64,000 bases of DNA, taken from NCBI GenBank assembly GCA_013180625.2, contig SNVD02001341.1:62001-126000 (forward strand). Reading direction: 5' to 3'. Below the pieces are notes generated by a model. It was not told where the DNA came from, did no database searches, and was given only the letters and a program-made list of their open reading frames with translations. Of this stretch, positions 1-10,486 are shown one piece after another. The DNA comes from Boswellia sacra. Taxonomy: Eukaryota; Streptophyta; Magnoliopsida; Sapindales; Burseraceae. Within the stretch, counting starts at the first letter, position 1; the number at the start of each line of letters is the position of its first letter. Made by a program: the position numbers and the translations under genes.

Positions 1-95
1 TTATGATACTAAAAAAATCATACATGAATAAATCAAAACTAATCTTACCAAAGTAATGATATTGATGTATATTACCTCGTTTTAAAAATTCATAG

Positions 96-311
96 TTATC
101 CTCGACAGCTTTTCATGTTTTGGAACTGCTGTATGATACACTCATTATCAATGTTATCAAACACATCTTTTTCAATATATACAACCAAGTTATTACTCAA
201 CCAACGATCTGCCATTCGATTCCATAATCGATTCTTGACAATATTCATGGCTGAAAATGCCCTTTCTACACTAGCAGTTGCAATTAGTAGAATCAATGCT
301 AATGTCATCAA
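96..311 (-). pseudogene. hAT transposase C-terminal dimerisation fragment
   Basis: An open frame of about 70 codons contains TASVERAFSAMNIVKNRL followed by a stretch like NRMADRWLSNNLVVYIEKD. This is the hallmark of the hAT C-terminal dimerisation domain, the part found in zinc-finger MYM-type and TTF-type transposase-like plant proteins. A full transposase has about 600-800 residues. The DNA-binding and RNase H-like catalytic parts are not seen in the next kilobase, so this is a remnant with no expected activity. Confidence 0.75.
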
Positions 312-394
312 TAAATAGACTAATGAAATACTTTTTCATGCTGTTTCAAAATTAAATTTAAATGTTAAATCAATGAATAATCAAATTATGTTTC

Positions 395-1000
395 CAGCAA
401 AAAGTAATAAAACTTTAAATTATAACTAATTAACTATCATTTAAAATATTATAAAAGTTATTAGCATAATGAATAAAGGTATACATAATATCTTTCTTAG
501 CAAAAATATTAAAACCTTAGCTTATGACTCATTAACTATCTAATGAATAAACATATTATATTCAACTAATTAATAAATAGATTATGTTTCTAATTAAGCA
601 AAAGTAATAAAACTTTAGATTATCGCTGATTAACTATCAATTGAATTTTATATATGTTGTGAGGCTACTAGCTTAATGAATAATTTTATATATTAACCTA
701 ATTAATAAACAGAATATATTATAAGCAAAAGTAATAAAACATTAGATTTTTACTAATTAATTATCAATTAAATTTTTTATATGTAATTAGCCTAATGAAT
801 AAATTTTACATGTATATATTAAACTAATTAATAAATAGGTTATGTTTTAAACATTAGATTATTATAATTATCTATCATTTAAATATAATGTGTTACTAAA
901 CTAATGAATAATTGTAGATATACATCTAATTAGAAAACAGATTATTTTCTAAGCAAAAATACTAAAAGTTTGGATTATCACTAATTGACGTAATTTGAAT
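395..1000. repeat. Degenerate minisatellite inside the hAT element
   Basis: A unit of roughly 100-130 bases recurs. Each copy carries a version of AGCAAAAGTAATAAAACTTT followed by AGATTATNACTAATTAACTATCA-like sequence. Copies begin near 398, 499, 596, 725, 848 (partial) and 951. Between these blocks recurs a second block resembling CTAATTAATAAATAGATTAT. The copies differ by many substitutions and small indels, so the array is old. Confidence 0.6.
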
Positions 1001-1619
1001 ATTAGATATGTTATTAAACATGCAAATTTCACAAAGTAATAATACCATTAAAAAAACAAGTAGATAAGTGAATAAATTTTCAAATAACAATATAGGAATG
1101 AAGATAATGAAAAACACTAGTAATTTACCTTAAATTTAAGATCTTGATGGAGAAATGTCCAAAGTAAGATGATGAGAGGCTAGAGGATTAGAGCTCCGTC
1201 CCTGGATGAGGGAGCTGTGGAGTGATATGGAGAGTTTGAGAAAAGAGTAAAGGAGTGGCGTGGTGTGAAAACGTGCATTGAGAAGAAAGAGGAAAGGAGG
1301 TGGAGTGTTGTGGAAACGTGTATTGAGAGGTGAGATATATTATTTTTAATTTGAGTTAATAATATAAAAATTAAAGTGGGCTGAAGTTTATCAAATTGGA
1401 CAATAATAACAAATGGAAGTGGATTACTTTTTAAACCAATGAATTATTGAAGTCCAAAAAAATAAGATAAGCCCAAATTTTTAAAAATAATGACACATCC
1501 AATATGGACTAAATATCTATAGTCCGGCCCAGGCACACAGAAATTTATGCTTTTTTCAAATTCAGTGGGGGCAATTGCCCCCACTCGTCCCAACGTGCCT
1601 CTGTCCCTGTCCCGAACCA

Positions 1620-3005
1620 CTAACCACCATACCTCGGTGTATTCTTGCCCGACAGCACCATCATTTTATGTTCTTGTTATGTGAAGTTTATTGAAATTGG
1701 GACTCCGGGAGCATGTACACTGAATTCTTGTCTTCCTGGCTGGTATTTTTAACATCGTGAAGAAGATCCAAACAAAGAGCATGTCCCCATCAAGAGACCA
1801 GAAGATGATTTTTCTCTATTTTTGTACCTATCATATTTGAAATCTGGACAGAAGCAAGAGAAAGGTTCAACAGCTCACCTTCAGGAGATACCTCCAGAGA
1901 ATCACTTCACAAAATATTCAAGTTGGTTAGTGAATGCTCCACAACTACTCTGCCCCTTAGTTATTTGAATAGCACTCATTTAGAATGAAACATACGGTAT
2001 TGCAAATTTAGTTTGCATTTTAGCTTCTGTTATAATCATACTGTTGGTAGTGGCAATAGCTTCAAAATCTATTTGATGAATACCATATATGCTGCCTGAT
2101 TTTTTTCATTATGATCGATCCTAGAATGAGTCTCAAGCACTAAAAGATCTTTGTAGATGCAATGCTTTCTGAAATACTAATATGTCCTTACGCTTTGTCT
2201 TTTGCAGATATCTTACAAAAAAGCCGCGTGCAAAGGACCCTTCTTGTGAGTTAAACAAGTTCAAAGTAGCAAATTTTTGTGAGCCATACTAGAAGAATCC
2301 TCTATTGGCGAATCAATACAAGGTATTCAACATTGGGTTCAAGTCTTTCTGTTTCCCATGTGCGTTTTCAGTCATGGACAAGAAGGCGATAGTTTCCAAT
2401 CATCTTGCTTGATTCAAGATTATTACAAACTATTGAAGTCAGGTTAGTGACTGCTCGACAACTTCCCTCCACACTGCTTTATTTGAGTAGCACATAGTTT
2501 GTCTGTACTTTAATTTGTAAATTTGATTTTGAATATTATAGGCTACTTTAAATTTGTAGATTGATCGATCCTAGAATGAGTCTCTAGCACCAAACAATAT
2601 ATAGGTATCTGCTGTGCTTTCGAAAATATTGACATGAACTTGTGCTCTTTTACAGCCATTCGATGATGTTTTTTGTGAGCTAGAGAAGTTCAAGATGGAG
2701 TGATATCAAAGGTGAATGAGATTCCATCATATATGAGTTAATCAAAGTCATTGAAGTGTAACAAGAAAATGGACTTGGGTTCAAGCCTCTCTGACTCCCA
2801 TGTCTATTTCCTAGTCATTTGACAAGAAAATCAGTTGGTACCGGCTTTCTTTCACTACGGCATGGCGTTTTGTAGCACAGCAAGTAGCTACATGTCATCC
2901 GCTAGTCATGGAGACAAACGACATATCGTTTACATTTTGTAAAGAGTATTTTGTTAAGTATTTGAGATATCATAATATTTGAATGAATAAAAAGTTTTTC
3001 ATTCA
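1620..3005 (+). other. 3' remnant of an unrecognised gene
   Basis: Just right of the hAT terminus lies sequence with plausible splice signals. An open stretch from about 1755 to 1920 reads EEDPNKEHVPIKRPEDDFSL onward. Acceptor-like tracts follow before 2209 and 2656, and each candidate final exon ends with a CEL(N/E)KFK-type stretch and a stop. A polyadenylation-like AATAAAAAG sits at about 2986. I do not recognise the protein family. The hAT insertion removed or displaced whatever lay upstream, so the piece is probably not expressed as a normal gene. Confidence 0.35.
1917..2840 (+). repeat. Diverged tandem duplication of a ~450-bp 3' exon unit
   Basis: Unit 1 is about 1917-2395 and unit 2 about 2430-2840. 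Shared landmarks in the same order are AAGT..GGTTAGTGA.TGCTC.ACAAC, GATCGATCCTAGAATGAGTCTC, a T-rich acceptor ending in CAG, a short exon ending GAGNTANANAAGTTCAA, and GGGTTCAAGNCTNTCTG. The duplicated block includes intron, last coding piece and 3' untranslated sequence. Confidence 0.6.
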
Positions 3006-3009
3006 ATAT

Positions 3010-5560
3010 TAATATTTTCTTAGAGAGATCTAATTCGTGATGGAGAGTTAGCTATGTGTCAAGCTTTAAACCAGCTATTTCTCTAACCATATCATTTAAT
3101 GAAAGCGATTTCAATTTGGAGAATATATATTTTAAATTTTCCAACTACATTTTCATTAATGCACAAGTCAGTGCCTTGTTGGACCATCTAATCCAGCTGC
3201 TCGCAAACAACTAGTGATCAATGTAATAGCTTTATTAGTTATCATAGTATTAAAACGGAGGAGTATTTTAATACTAATTTTTTTATATAATTTATTAACA
3301 TAAATTTATAATTATTAATCTTACAAAATTTAATGATTCAACTTAAAAGTTAATAAGATATATTTAATACTGTTAATTCATTATTTATCTCAATTATTAG
3401 ATTTTATGGATCAATATTAAAAAATTATATCTAATTTTTTATAAAAAATCTTATATTAAAATATCTTTTTAAATATTAAATTATTAAATCGAAAAGATTT
3501 TGTTGGAAATCGGTATATAATAAAATTACTAATTTTTGTTGATCATAAAACTTTGTGTTATTAATATTATTTAATTATTTTGTTTTTCTTATTGAAATAA
3601 GATTAGCTATGGAAGTCTGTTGGCATCATTAATGACTGATGTATATCCAATTTTAGTTTATTTGAAAAAAAAAAGGTGATTTTTATAGAAGCTTTTTGTT
3701 CCCATTATTCTTTTCCTTGTTCATGAGCAAAAGTGGCTTTATCCTTTCAATTTCGAGAGTCCTGTCGTGTCTTCTCAACTTCTTTTAATATGCTCATAGA
3801 ATGAAATTATTTTATTAAAAATTTAAATAAAAAAGAAATAATTCAAAAATTTAAATAAATTTTTTAAATATAATTTATTATTTTATAACTTGAGAGGAAT
3901 AATTCTCAGCCATCAATTCATTTGAAAATTAAGATACCTATATATTTATTGAGTTTGGTATCATCAATAAATGTTATAACTTGACTTTAGACCTTAACAT
4001 TAAATTATATATAATCGATGTTTGAAAGTGACTTTGCTATTACTATTTAAAAAAATTAAATAAAATCTTTTTATTTACAGCTAGATGAAACACTGCCGCA
4101 TACAATATTTTAATATGATTATGAAATAGAAAATATAATTTTATTTTAATTAATTTAAAAGGTTATAAAAACAAGGTGTATCCAATTATACGCCTTGGCT
4201 ACAATACCCACAATTATAAGTTTTGGAATAATGATAAATAATTTCAACTATAAAAGAAGGGAGTCGTAATTGAATTGGACACTTCATAATGAAACAAGTT
4301 GAATTTTTATATAGAAATAGTGTGGTGAAAGTGACTCAAACGATCTATATTTAAAGGATTATTATAAACTATAATGAATATTTACGGAAACAACTAAAAT
4401 TAGCATGATAGAGAAATCTTGCATAGAAGTAGAAGGCTAATACAAGAAGCAATGAAAATATACAAGGAATAAATAAATCAACTTCTTTGCTACCGTTAAA
4501 ATATAGATTATTGATATTTATAAGCCATTCGTTAACCAAAAGTCATTAGTACAAATTTAAAAAATAAGTTTGCATGGTCAAAAAGGAAAGAAATCAACGT
4601 TTGGACTGTGGAAATTCCAAATTAAAGTAATCTTCATATAATATAATATTCAATTTGACTTAAAAAAAGGGCCTTTTAAAATAACCAAAAGTAAAGAATA
4701 TTTTTTAAAATAATCAAATTTTTAAAAAAAGATTTAATGGCCAATTGTTTACCATTTGATAATGCAGAAAACATAATAAAGTTTTCTAGCTATAAAGCAG
4801 TCGGTCATTGGATCTAAATTTATTAAGATGTGATTAATGTAAAAAAAAAAATCTTTAAAATTTCAATTATTTTTGGAAGATACACTAAAAAAATTCAACC
4901 TTCTACTTGTATAAATTAGAATCCAAACTTAACATATTCAGTGTATGACATAATTAAATATTCATCCAAACTAAAACTAGAACGGAAGCAATCAATATAT
5001 AATTTTAAACTAGATGGATATTCATTATGAACAAGTAATGCAAGCTAGACATCCTAAACTTTAATTGTAAAAGGTAAAAATACCAAATTTAAATGATAAA
5101 TATGACTTCTAATTAATTATACTTATCTAAATTCTATTAAAAAATAGGTTTCAAAATTCTTTATTAACCAAATAAAAATAGAGAAAAAAATTAAAAAATT
5201 TAGTTGGAGCAAACCCGAACCAAATGCCAAATTGTAACTCACCAAAGATAGTGAGCATTGAGAAATGGAAGGGAAAATGGATAATAAAGAGCGGTTAATT
5301 AGGCCTTCCATCCAAACTAATCTATAATTAAATTAACTCTTAATCATCTTTAATAACTTTTAAAACCCGTTTAATCCTTTTAATCTATTTTAATTTTTTT
5401 AAAAGTCTTTTAATAATTTCAACTCAGGATCCGAATCTTTATGACAACCAAAATCTCTCTCCTTCTCTTTCCTGAACATGACATGAGACAAAACCCAACA
5501 ACAAGTGTCCGTTATTTTAATTTGCTTGTTTGGAGATTTTACTATTAAAATATTAACAAC
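3010..5560. other. AT-rich intergenic region, no gene seen
   Basis: About 2.5 kb of very AT-rich sequence with only short open frames and no recognisable protein or RNA gene. The right part, 5400-5640, probably contains the promoter of the downstream CHUP1-like gene, but I see no diagnostic element. Confidence 0.6.
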
Positions 5561-6435
5561 ACAGTTGCGTTCTCCTAAGTGTTGTGTTTTGTTCGTGTTG
5601 AAGAGAGAAGGAAGGTGAACATAAATCAAAAAGTAACATAAAAGGTAGTACTGTTGTGTTGCATGTTTTGACTCTTCATTGATTGATTCAATGCGTTTGG
5701 GAATCGAAGACTCTCTTTAATAGTAAGTTCTCTTTTGCTCCATAACATCAACTTGGAAAGAACTCATGTGGGTGCTGCTTATTTTTTGTTTTTGTTTCAG
5801 TTTCTGGCTTGGTTTGATTTGGGTTCATTTGTATTCTTTTGCTTGTTATGTGATCGAAGTGGGGTATGCTTAGTTTTTGTTCTTGTTATTCCTCTTTGTG
5901 TGTTAACGAATTTTAGGTGAGAATTAGCATATTGTGCTCTTTGGTTTAGAAGAAGCGTAAAATGAAATGGGTTGTGCTTGTTTTTATTTTTTTATTTTAG
6001 TCTTTGAAGTTTTGCTGCTTAATCTATTTTGGATCATGTAAAATCTTCTTTTTTCGTGGCCTCGAATCGTTAAATTTGATTAAAGTTTTTATATCTATTT
6101 TATTTCTGAAATAAGATTTTCTATGTGCTTTTCTGCGTAATCCCTGGTGGATCAACGGGTATTTGGGTACACGGCAATTCTCTTTTGTGTTTTTTTTTTT
6201 TTTTTTTTTTTTTCCTGTTGTGGGCTAACTGTCTTTGGTTTGGTTTGAAATGGATCATGGTTATATATTCTGGGTTTTGGACTTATAGGGGTGTGTTTGT
6301 TCTGAAAACTTATGGTTCCTTTCTTCCTCTTTCTCTTTTCGAGCATCAATCAGTTGTAGAAGTTGTGGTTTCGCTTTTCTTTTAATTAGATTAAGGGTAA
6401 TCTGAGTGTTAATCTTATTGATATTTGCTATGTAG

Positions 6436-6489
6436 ATGGAGGATGAAGAAGAAGAAGATCAACAATCTATCTCTTATTTGGATTACTGA
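6436..6489 (+). promoter_or_regulatory. Possible 17-codon upstream ORF in the CHUP1-like leader
   Basis: A likely 5'-UTR intron runs from a GTAAGT donor at 5723 to an AG acceptor at 6434-6435. The first bases after the acceptor are an ATG that opens a 17-codon acidic frame (MEDEEEEDQQSISYLDY, then TGA). It ends 26 bases before the main ATG at 6516. If the leader is spliced this way, every ribosome meets this ATG first, and it could lower translation of the main frame. The splice is predicted, not shown. Confidence 0.4.
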
Positions 6490-6515
6490 ATATAGTTATA
6501 ATTAAAGGCAAAACT

Positions 6516-8957
6516 ATGAAGTTGGGGGACAAGAGAGATGTAAGGCCTCTTCTTATAAAAATTGGGGTGGCTATCACTCTCTCTTTGGCAGGATTTCTCT
6601 ATTCCCGCCTTAGAAACAAAAGAACCAAACCCTCTTTACCTCCTTGCCCCCCGACCTCTGCAGGTTTAAGTTCCTGCCTTTCTATTCCTTTCTTTGGTTT
6701 TGATTTTTACGTGGGTTCAAGTTCTTTAGCGATTACCATGATCATGTCAATGCCATGTTTGTTTTTCAGGTATGCATAAAGATGGTGGTCATGGCTTAAA
6801 GTCAGTACCCAGTTCCGGCAGCAATAGATCAGTTGCACCCCAAAAATGTGTAAGTTCTGTGAAATTATTATCTAATATTCCAGAATGTTAAAATTGTTTC
6901 AGTTTTGTCATATTATTTGAAAAGATGCAAAGTTTTGCAATTCTAACCCAAGGGATGAAGATGGGAAATGTTATCGACTGATTTTACATGGAAATCCTTG
7001 AGAAAGGAGTTCTTATTTGTTCTCTTGAGAAACTTTAGAGCCCAGAATTCTGTAAAATGTCAGGTTGTAATATCTTGATCACTTCTAACTATGGTAACCA
7101 TTCTCACAGGCTAATTCGGGAATAAAATGATCATGTTTTCTAAAATTTCTCAACATATGCTGTCTTCACCATATCCAAGTGTCAAAGAAACGAACTGGTG
7201 TGGTCTTGCTGGTTTAACTACAGTGAAGATAATATATTTTGCCTTGTGTCGTGCAGGAGGAGTCTTATATGCAGAAGGTCATTGTGGAGAATTCTATGGT
7301 TAATCTTTCAGCAAGCGGTAGACATAGTGGAGATGATAATAGGCTCCTCTTGCCAGAGTTTAATGATCTTGTGAAGGAATGTGACTATTCTAGCACCAAT
7401 TCTGGGCTGTCTCCAAGGAACGATGTGGAAACACCTAGGTCAGATGTAGAAACTCCTAGAGCATTTGTAAGTTCAGAGAAAGATGATTATGAACAAGAGG
7501 TCAAGGAGCTGACGAATATGGTTGCTATGCTTCAGGAAAGGGAGAGGAATCTTGAGGCCCAATTACTCGAGTATTATGGCCTTAAAGAGCAAGAAACAGC
7601 TGTGGTGGAACTTCAAAACCGATTGAAGATAAACAATATGGAGGCTAAACTTCTTAATCTGAAGATTGACTCCTTACAATCAGAAAAAAGGAGACTTGAG
7701 GAGCAAGCAACTGATCATGCAAAAACTGTGGCGGAGCTTGAAGCTGCTAGATCCAAAATTAAGCTTCTCAAGAAAAAGCTGAGGTTTGAATCTGAGCAGA
7801 ACAGGGAACAGATCTTAGCCCTTAAGAAAAAGGTTGCTAAGTTGCAAGAACAAGAACAGAAAGCTGACCCAATTGATGCAGATACTCGGTCAAAATTGGA
7901 AAGGCTAAAGGTTTTGGAAGGTGAGGCAGAAGAGTTGAGAAAGTCTAACATGAGATTGCAGCAAGAAAATTCCGAATTGGCTCAGAGGTTGGAGTCTGCT
8001 CAGGTCCTCGCAATTTCCGCCTTGGAAGATCCAGAGGTAATCAGTCCTGTTGTATAATTCTTAATATTTATCTATATACCAGTTTCTTAAACTTACTTTT
8101 CCAAGTGCATTTTGTTGCAGGCAGAAACTCTAAAGGAAGCAAGTCGGCGTTTAAAACAAGAAAATGAGACTTTGACCAAGGAAGTTGAGAAACTTCAATC
8201 AGATAAATGTGCTGGTGTTGAAGAATTGGTGTATCTCAAATGGATAAATGCTTGCTTACGATATGAGCTGCGGAATTATCAGCCAGCAGCTGGTAAGACA
8301 GTTGCAAGAGACCTTAGCAAAACTTTGAGCCCCAAGTCTGAGGACAAAGCCAAGCAGCTTATAATTGAATATGCAAATACTGAAGGGGTTGGAAACATTT
8401 TCGACATTGAATCTGACCGGTGGTCATCCTCCCAAGCGTCTTATGTCACGGATTCTGATAACCTTGATGACACTTCTGCTGACAAGTCTTCTGCCTCCAA
8501 GACCAGTAGCAAAAAGAAAAACAAAGTCAAATTTTTCAAGAAGCTTAGGAAACTTGTACGAGGGAAAGAAGTTAAAACTCCTAATCTGGGATCATCTGTC
8601 GAAAAATCTGGATCTTTTGAAGATAGTGATTCACCACTTTCACCACGGTATAGTTCAAGTACTTCATCAGGAATGCATGCAGGCGCTGAGGTGCAAAATA
8701 ATAGAGCTGCAAATCGTTCTAGACATTCTTTTGATATCCAAAAATTGAGGAGTGTAAAGCAGTATGATCTGGTCGATGAAGGAAGTGGGCTCAAGAGATT
8801 TGCTTTGCCTCCACGAGGAAGTGCTACCGACTCTACAGAGGAAACTCAACTTGAGCAGGATGAAAATTTGCATAAATTTGCTGAAGTGTTGAAGGGCTCT
8901 CGATCCAGAAAGAGAGGGAAAATGCTTAGAAACTCATCATCATTTAGTTTCGGCTGA
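6516..8957 (+). CDS. CHUP1-like coiled-coil protein (short form)
   Basis: Four coding exons join in frame: 6516-6663, 6770-6849, 7257-8036 and 8121-8957, all with GT-AG introns. The product is 614 aa. Residues about 12-30 form a hydrophobic N-terminal segment flanked by basic residues, like the membrane anchor of CHUP1-family proteins. Residues about 105-375 are charged, heptad-rich coiled coil. YLKWINACLRYELRNY at about 374-389, followed by an ARDLSKTLSPKS stretch, is the family's best signature. CHUP1 itself ties chloroplasts to actin at the outer envelope. This protein lacks the long proline-rich region and the large C-terminal domain of CHUP1 (about 1000 aa). It ends instead in a basic KKKNKVKFFKKLRKLVRGK patch and serine-rich tail, like the short AR791-type relatives. 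Family placement is strong; chloroplast positioning is only inferred. A predicted leader intron (5723-6435) precedes the start. Confidence 0.85.
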
Positions 8958-9770
8958 TGAATTGCAGCATATAGCTCAAGAAGCTCCTTGCTTCATCCCT
9001 GTTTATATACACACTCTCAACAATTTTAGCTAAAGTCATTACATGTCGATACCACTGTGCGATAAATTTGGTAGGAAATAACAGGACAAAGACTAATTTT
9101 GCAGACAAAGGAAGCATGTTCAACAAGCAGTGAACTTTGGTTTACCAGCTTAAAAAGATGTGTCACCACAAGGTTCTCAAATATTGTGAGAGGAAAAGAA
9201 ACAATTCTTGAATAAATATTCATCTTTCATTTGTCTACAATTTTTTTCTATCTTTTAGTGAGGATAAGATTGATTGATTGATTGATTGATTGATGTTATC
9301 TCTCAAGAAAGAATGGTTAACCGATTACACGCCCCATTTCACTTTCCAAAAGAAAGAGCTTTTAGCTTTTTCACTTTCTGCCTTCTGGGTTTCTTGGAAC
9401 ATCCCAAATAAACACAGAAGTCATTGCCTCACACGGCATATTGTAGGGGCATGCTTTTTTGGTAGCATTTTTAAAGTGGATTGTTTGGTTTGTCCATTTT
9501 TGTCCAAAAGAAGCACTCTATACTCTATCCTACAGGTTGCATTCATTACTGAATCTCGTTTCCTTGTTTATAAAAGCATTTTTTTTTTTCTCGAATGCAA
9601 ATCATGCACAACTTTTTTTATCAAAAAAGTTTGACCAAAGGCCAAAGTCGAATGAGAAGTGCTTTTTCCCCAACCACCACACTTTCGAACAAGGCAAAAG
9701 TAGCCCACCACGGCACCACCAATCCAATTTTGATCTCCCCCGCAACCCCCGCCACCCCGCCTCAATAAAT
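8958..9770. other. 3' flank of CHUP1-like gene and spacer
   Basis: Contains the presumed 3' UTR (polyadenylation-like AATAAATATTC near 9211), a short (TGAT)n tract at about 9268-9293, and then T-rich sequence leading into the PABP promoter. No gene is seen. Confidence 0.5.
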
Positions 9771-9772
9771 AT

Positions 9773-9967
9773 GAAACGATATCGTTTCCATTTCAACGAA
9801 AGCACAGAAACGAAAAAGCAAGCACCGTGTCAATTGTATTTTTCATCTCAAATGAAACGACATCGTCTTCTTATTCAAATATCAGCCCAAAAACGAAAAA
9901 GTACACAATCAGTCGATCACAGCGAGAAACGACATCGTTTCCCTCCAGGCTCAAACGACATCGTTTC
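9773..9967. promoter_or_regulatory. Cluster of four ACGAYATCGT palindromes upstream of PABP gene
   Basis: Near-identical palindromic motifs occur at 9773-9788 (GAAACGATATCGTTTC, a perfect palindrome), 9854-9868 (GAAACGACATCGTCT), 9926-9941 (GAAACGACATCGTTTC) and 9952-9967 (CAAACGACATCGTTTC). They lie 520-715 bases before the PABP start codon. Four copies in 195 bases is far above chance for a 14-16-base motif. They may be binding sites for a dimeric factor or remnants of a repeat. I cannot assign a factor. Confidence 0.5.
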
Positions 9968-10423
9968 CCTCCATTCCCACAGTCGCGTTTCAATGTTTCA
10001 AAACGCCACGCTGTCCGAACCGTTCCAACCACAATGAACAAATGAAAAAACTCTCCCTCTCCCCTCCCTTTCGTGCACATGTCAACAAACCAACGCGAGT
10101 AACCCCTCCGCCAGTCCTACTCCCACCACTCCATCCGTACATTCTCTCCGTACTGTCACCTCGCTGTGAGACCACCAAGCGATTGTCGTTGCAAACTTTT
10201 CCACACGTGTCGACCTCACGCAGCGAGTACGCTCCGCACATAATCACACTCGCACTGCACCTCACCTGGCGCTTTACGTAACCAACAGAACAAACAAAAC
10301 CAACCTCACTGACACCACTCACCACCATAACAAAACCAAAATCTCATTCTCGCTCTCACCCTCTCACTCTTAGTCTCTTTTTCCATCAGTCAATCAATCA
10401 AAGTCTCTCCATTTGCTTGGGTT

Positions 10424-10432
10424 TTAGGGTTT
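10424..10432 (-). promoter_or_regulatory. Telo-box in PABP leader
   Basis: TTAGGGTTT (AAACCCTAA on the minus strand) lies 55-63 bases upstream of the start codon, just after a CT-rich leader. Telo-boxes are known near transcription starts of plant translation-machinery genes, which fits a poly(A)-binding protein gene. Confidence 0.55.
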
Positions 10433-10486
10433 TTGGAAGAATCCAAAAAGAGCTAAGACCAAAAAAATATATAAAAAAAAACAACA

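Larger units (their letters stand above)
1..1609 (-). mobile_element. Decayed hAT transposon, right terminus inside window
   Basis: The right end at 1595-1609 reads inward (minus strand) as CAGGGACAGAGGCAC, a hAT-like terminal inverted repeat. It is followed by the palindrome GGGGGCAATTGCCCCC near 1566-1581. The same terminus plus palindrome occurs at the left end of the small element at 49639-50261, so both belong to one family. A transposase C-terminal remnant on the same strand lies at 96-311. The left end is outside the window, so the target duplication cannot be checked. Most of the interior is AT-rich, non-coding and repetitive. Confidence 0.65.

Noticed and set aside
6125..6385. 86-codon frame in the CHUP1-like leader
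   Set aside because: Driven by a long poly-T tract within the predicted leader intron.
9459..10037. 192-codon frame before the PABP gene
   Set aside because: Composition is low complexity and basic, it overlaps the palindrome cluster and promoter, and it matches no family.
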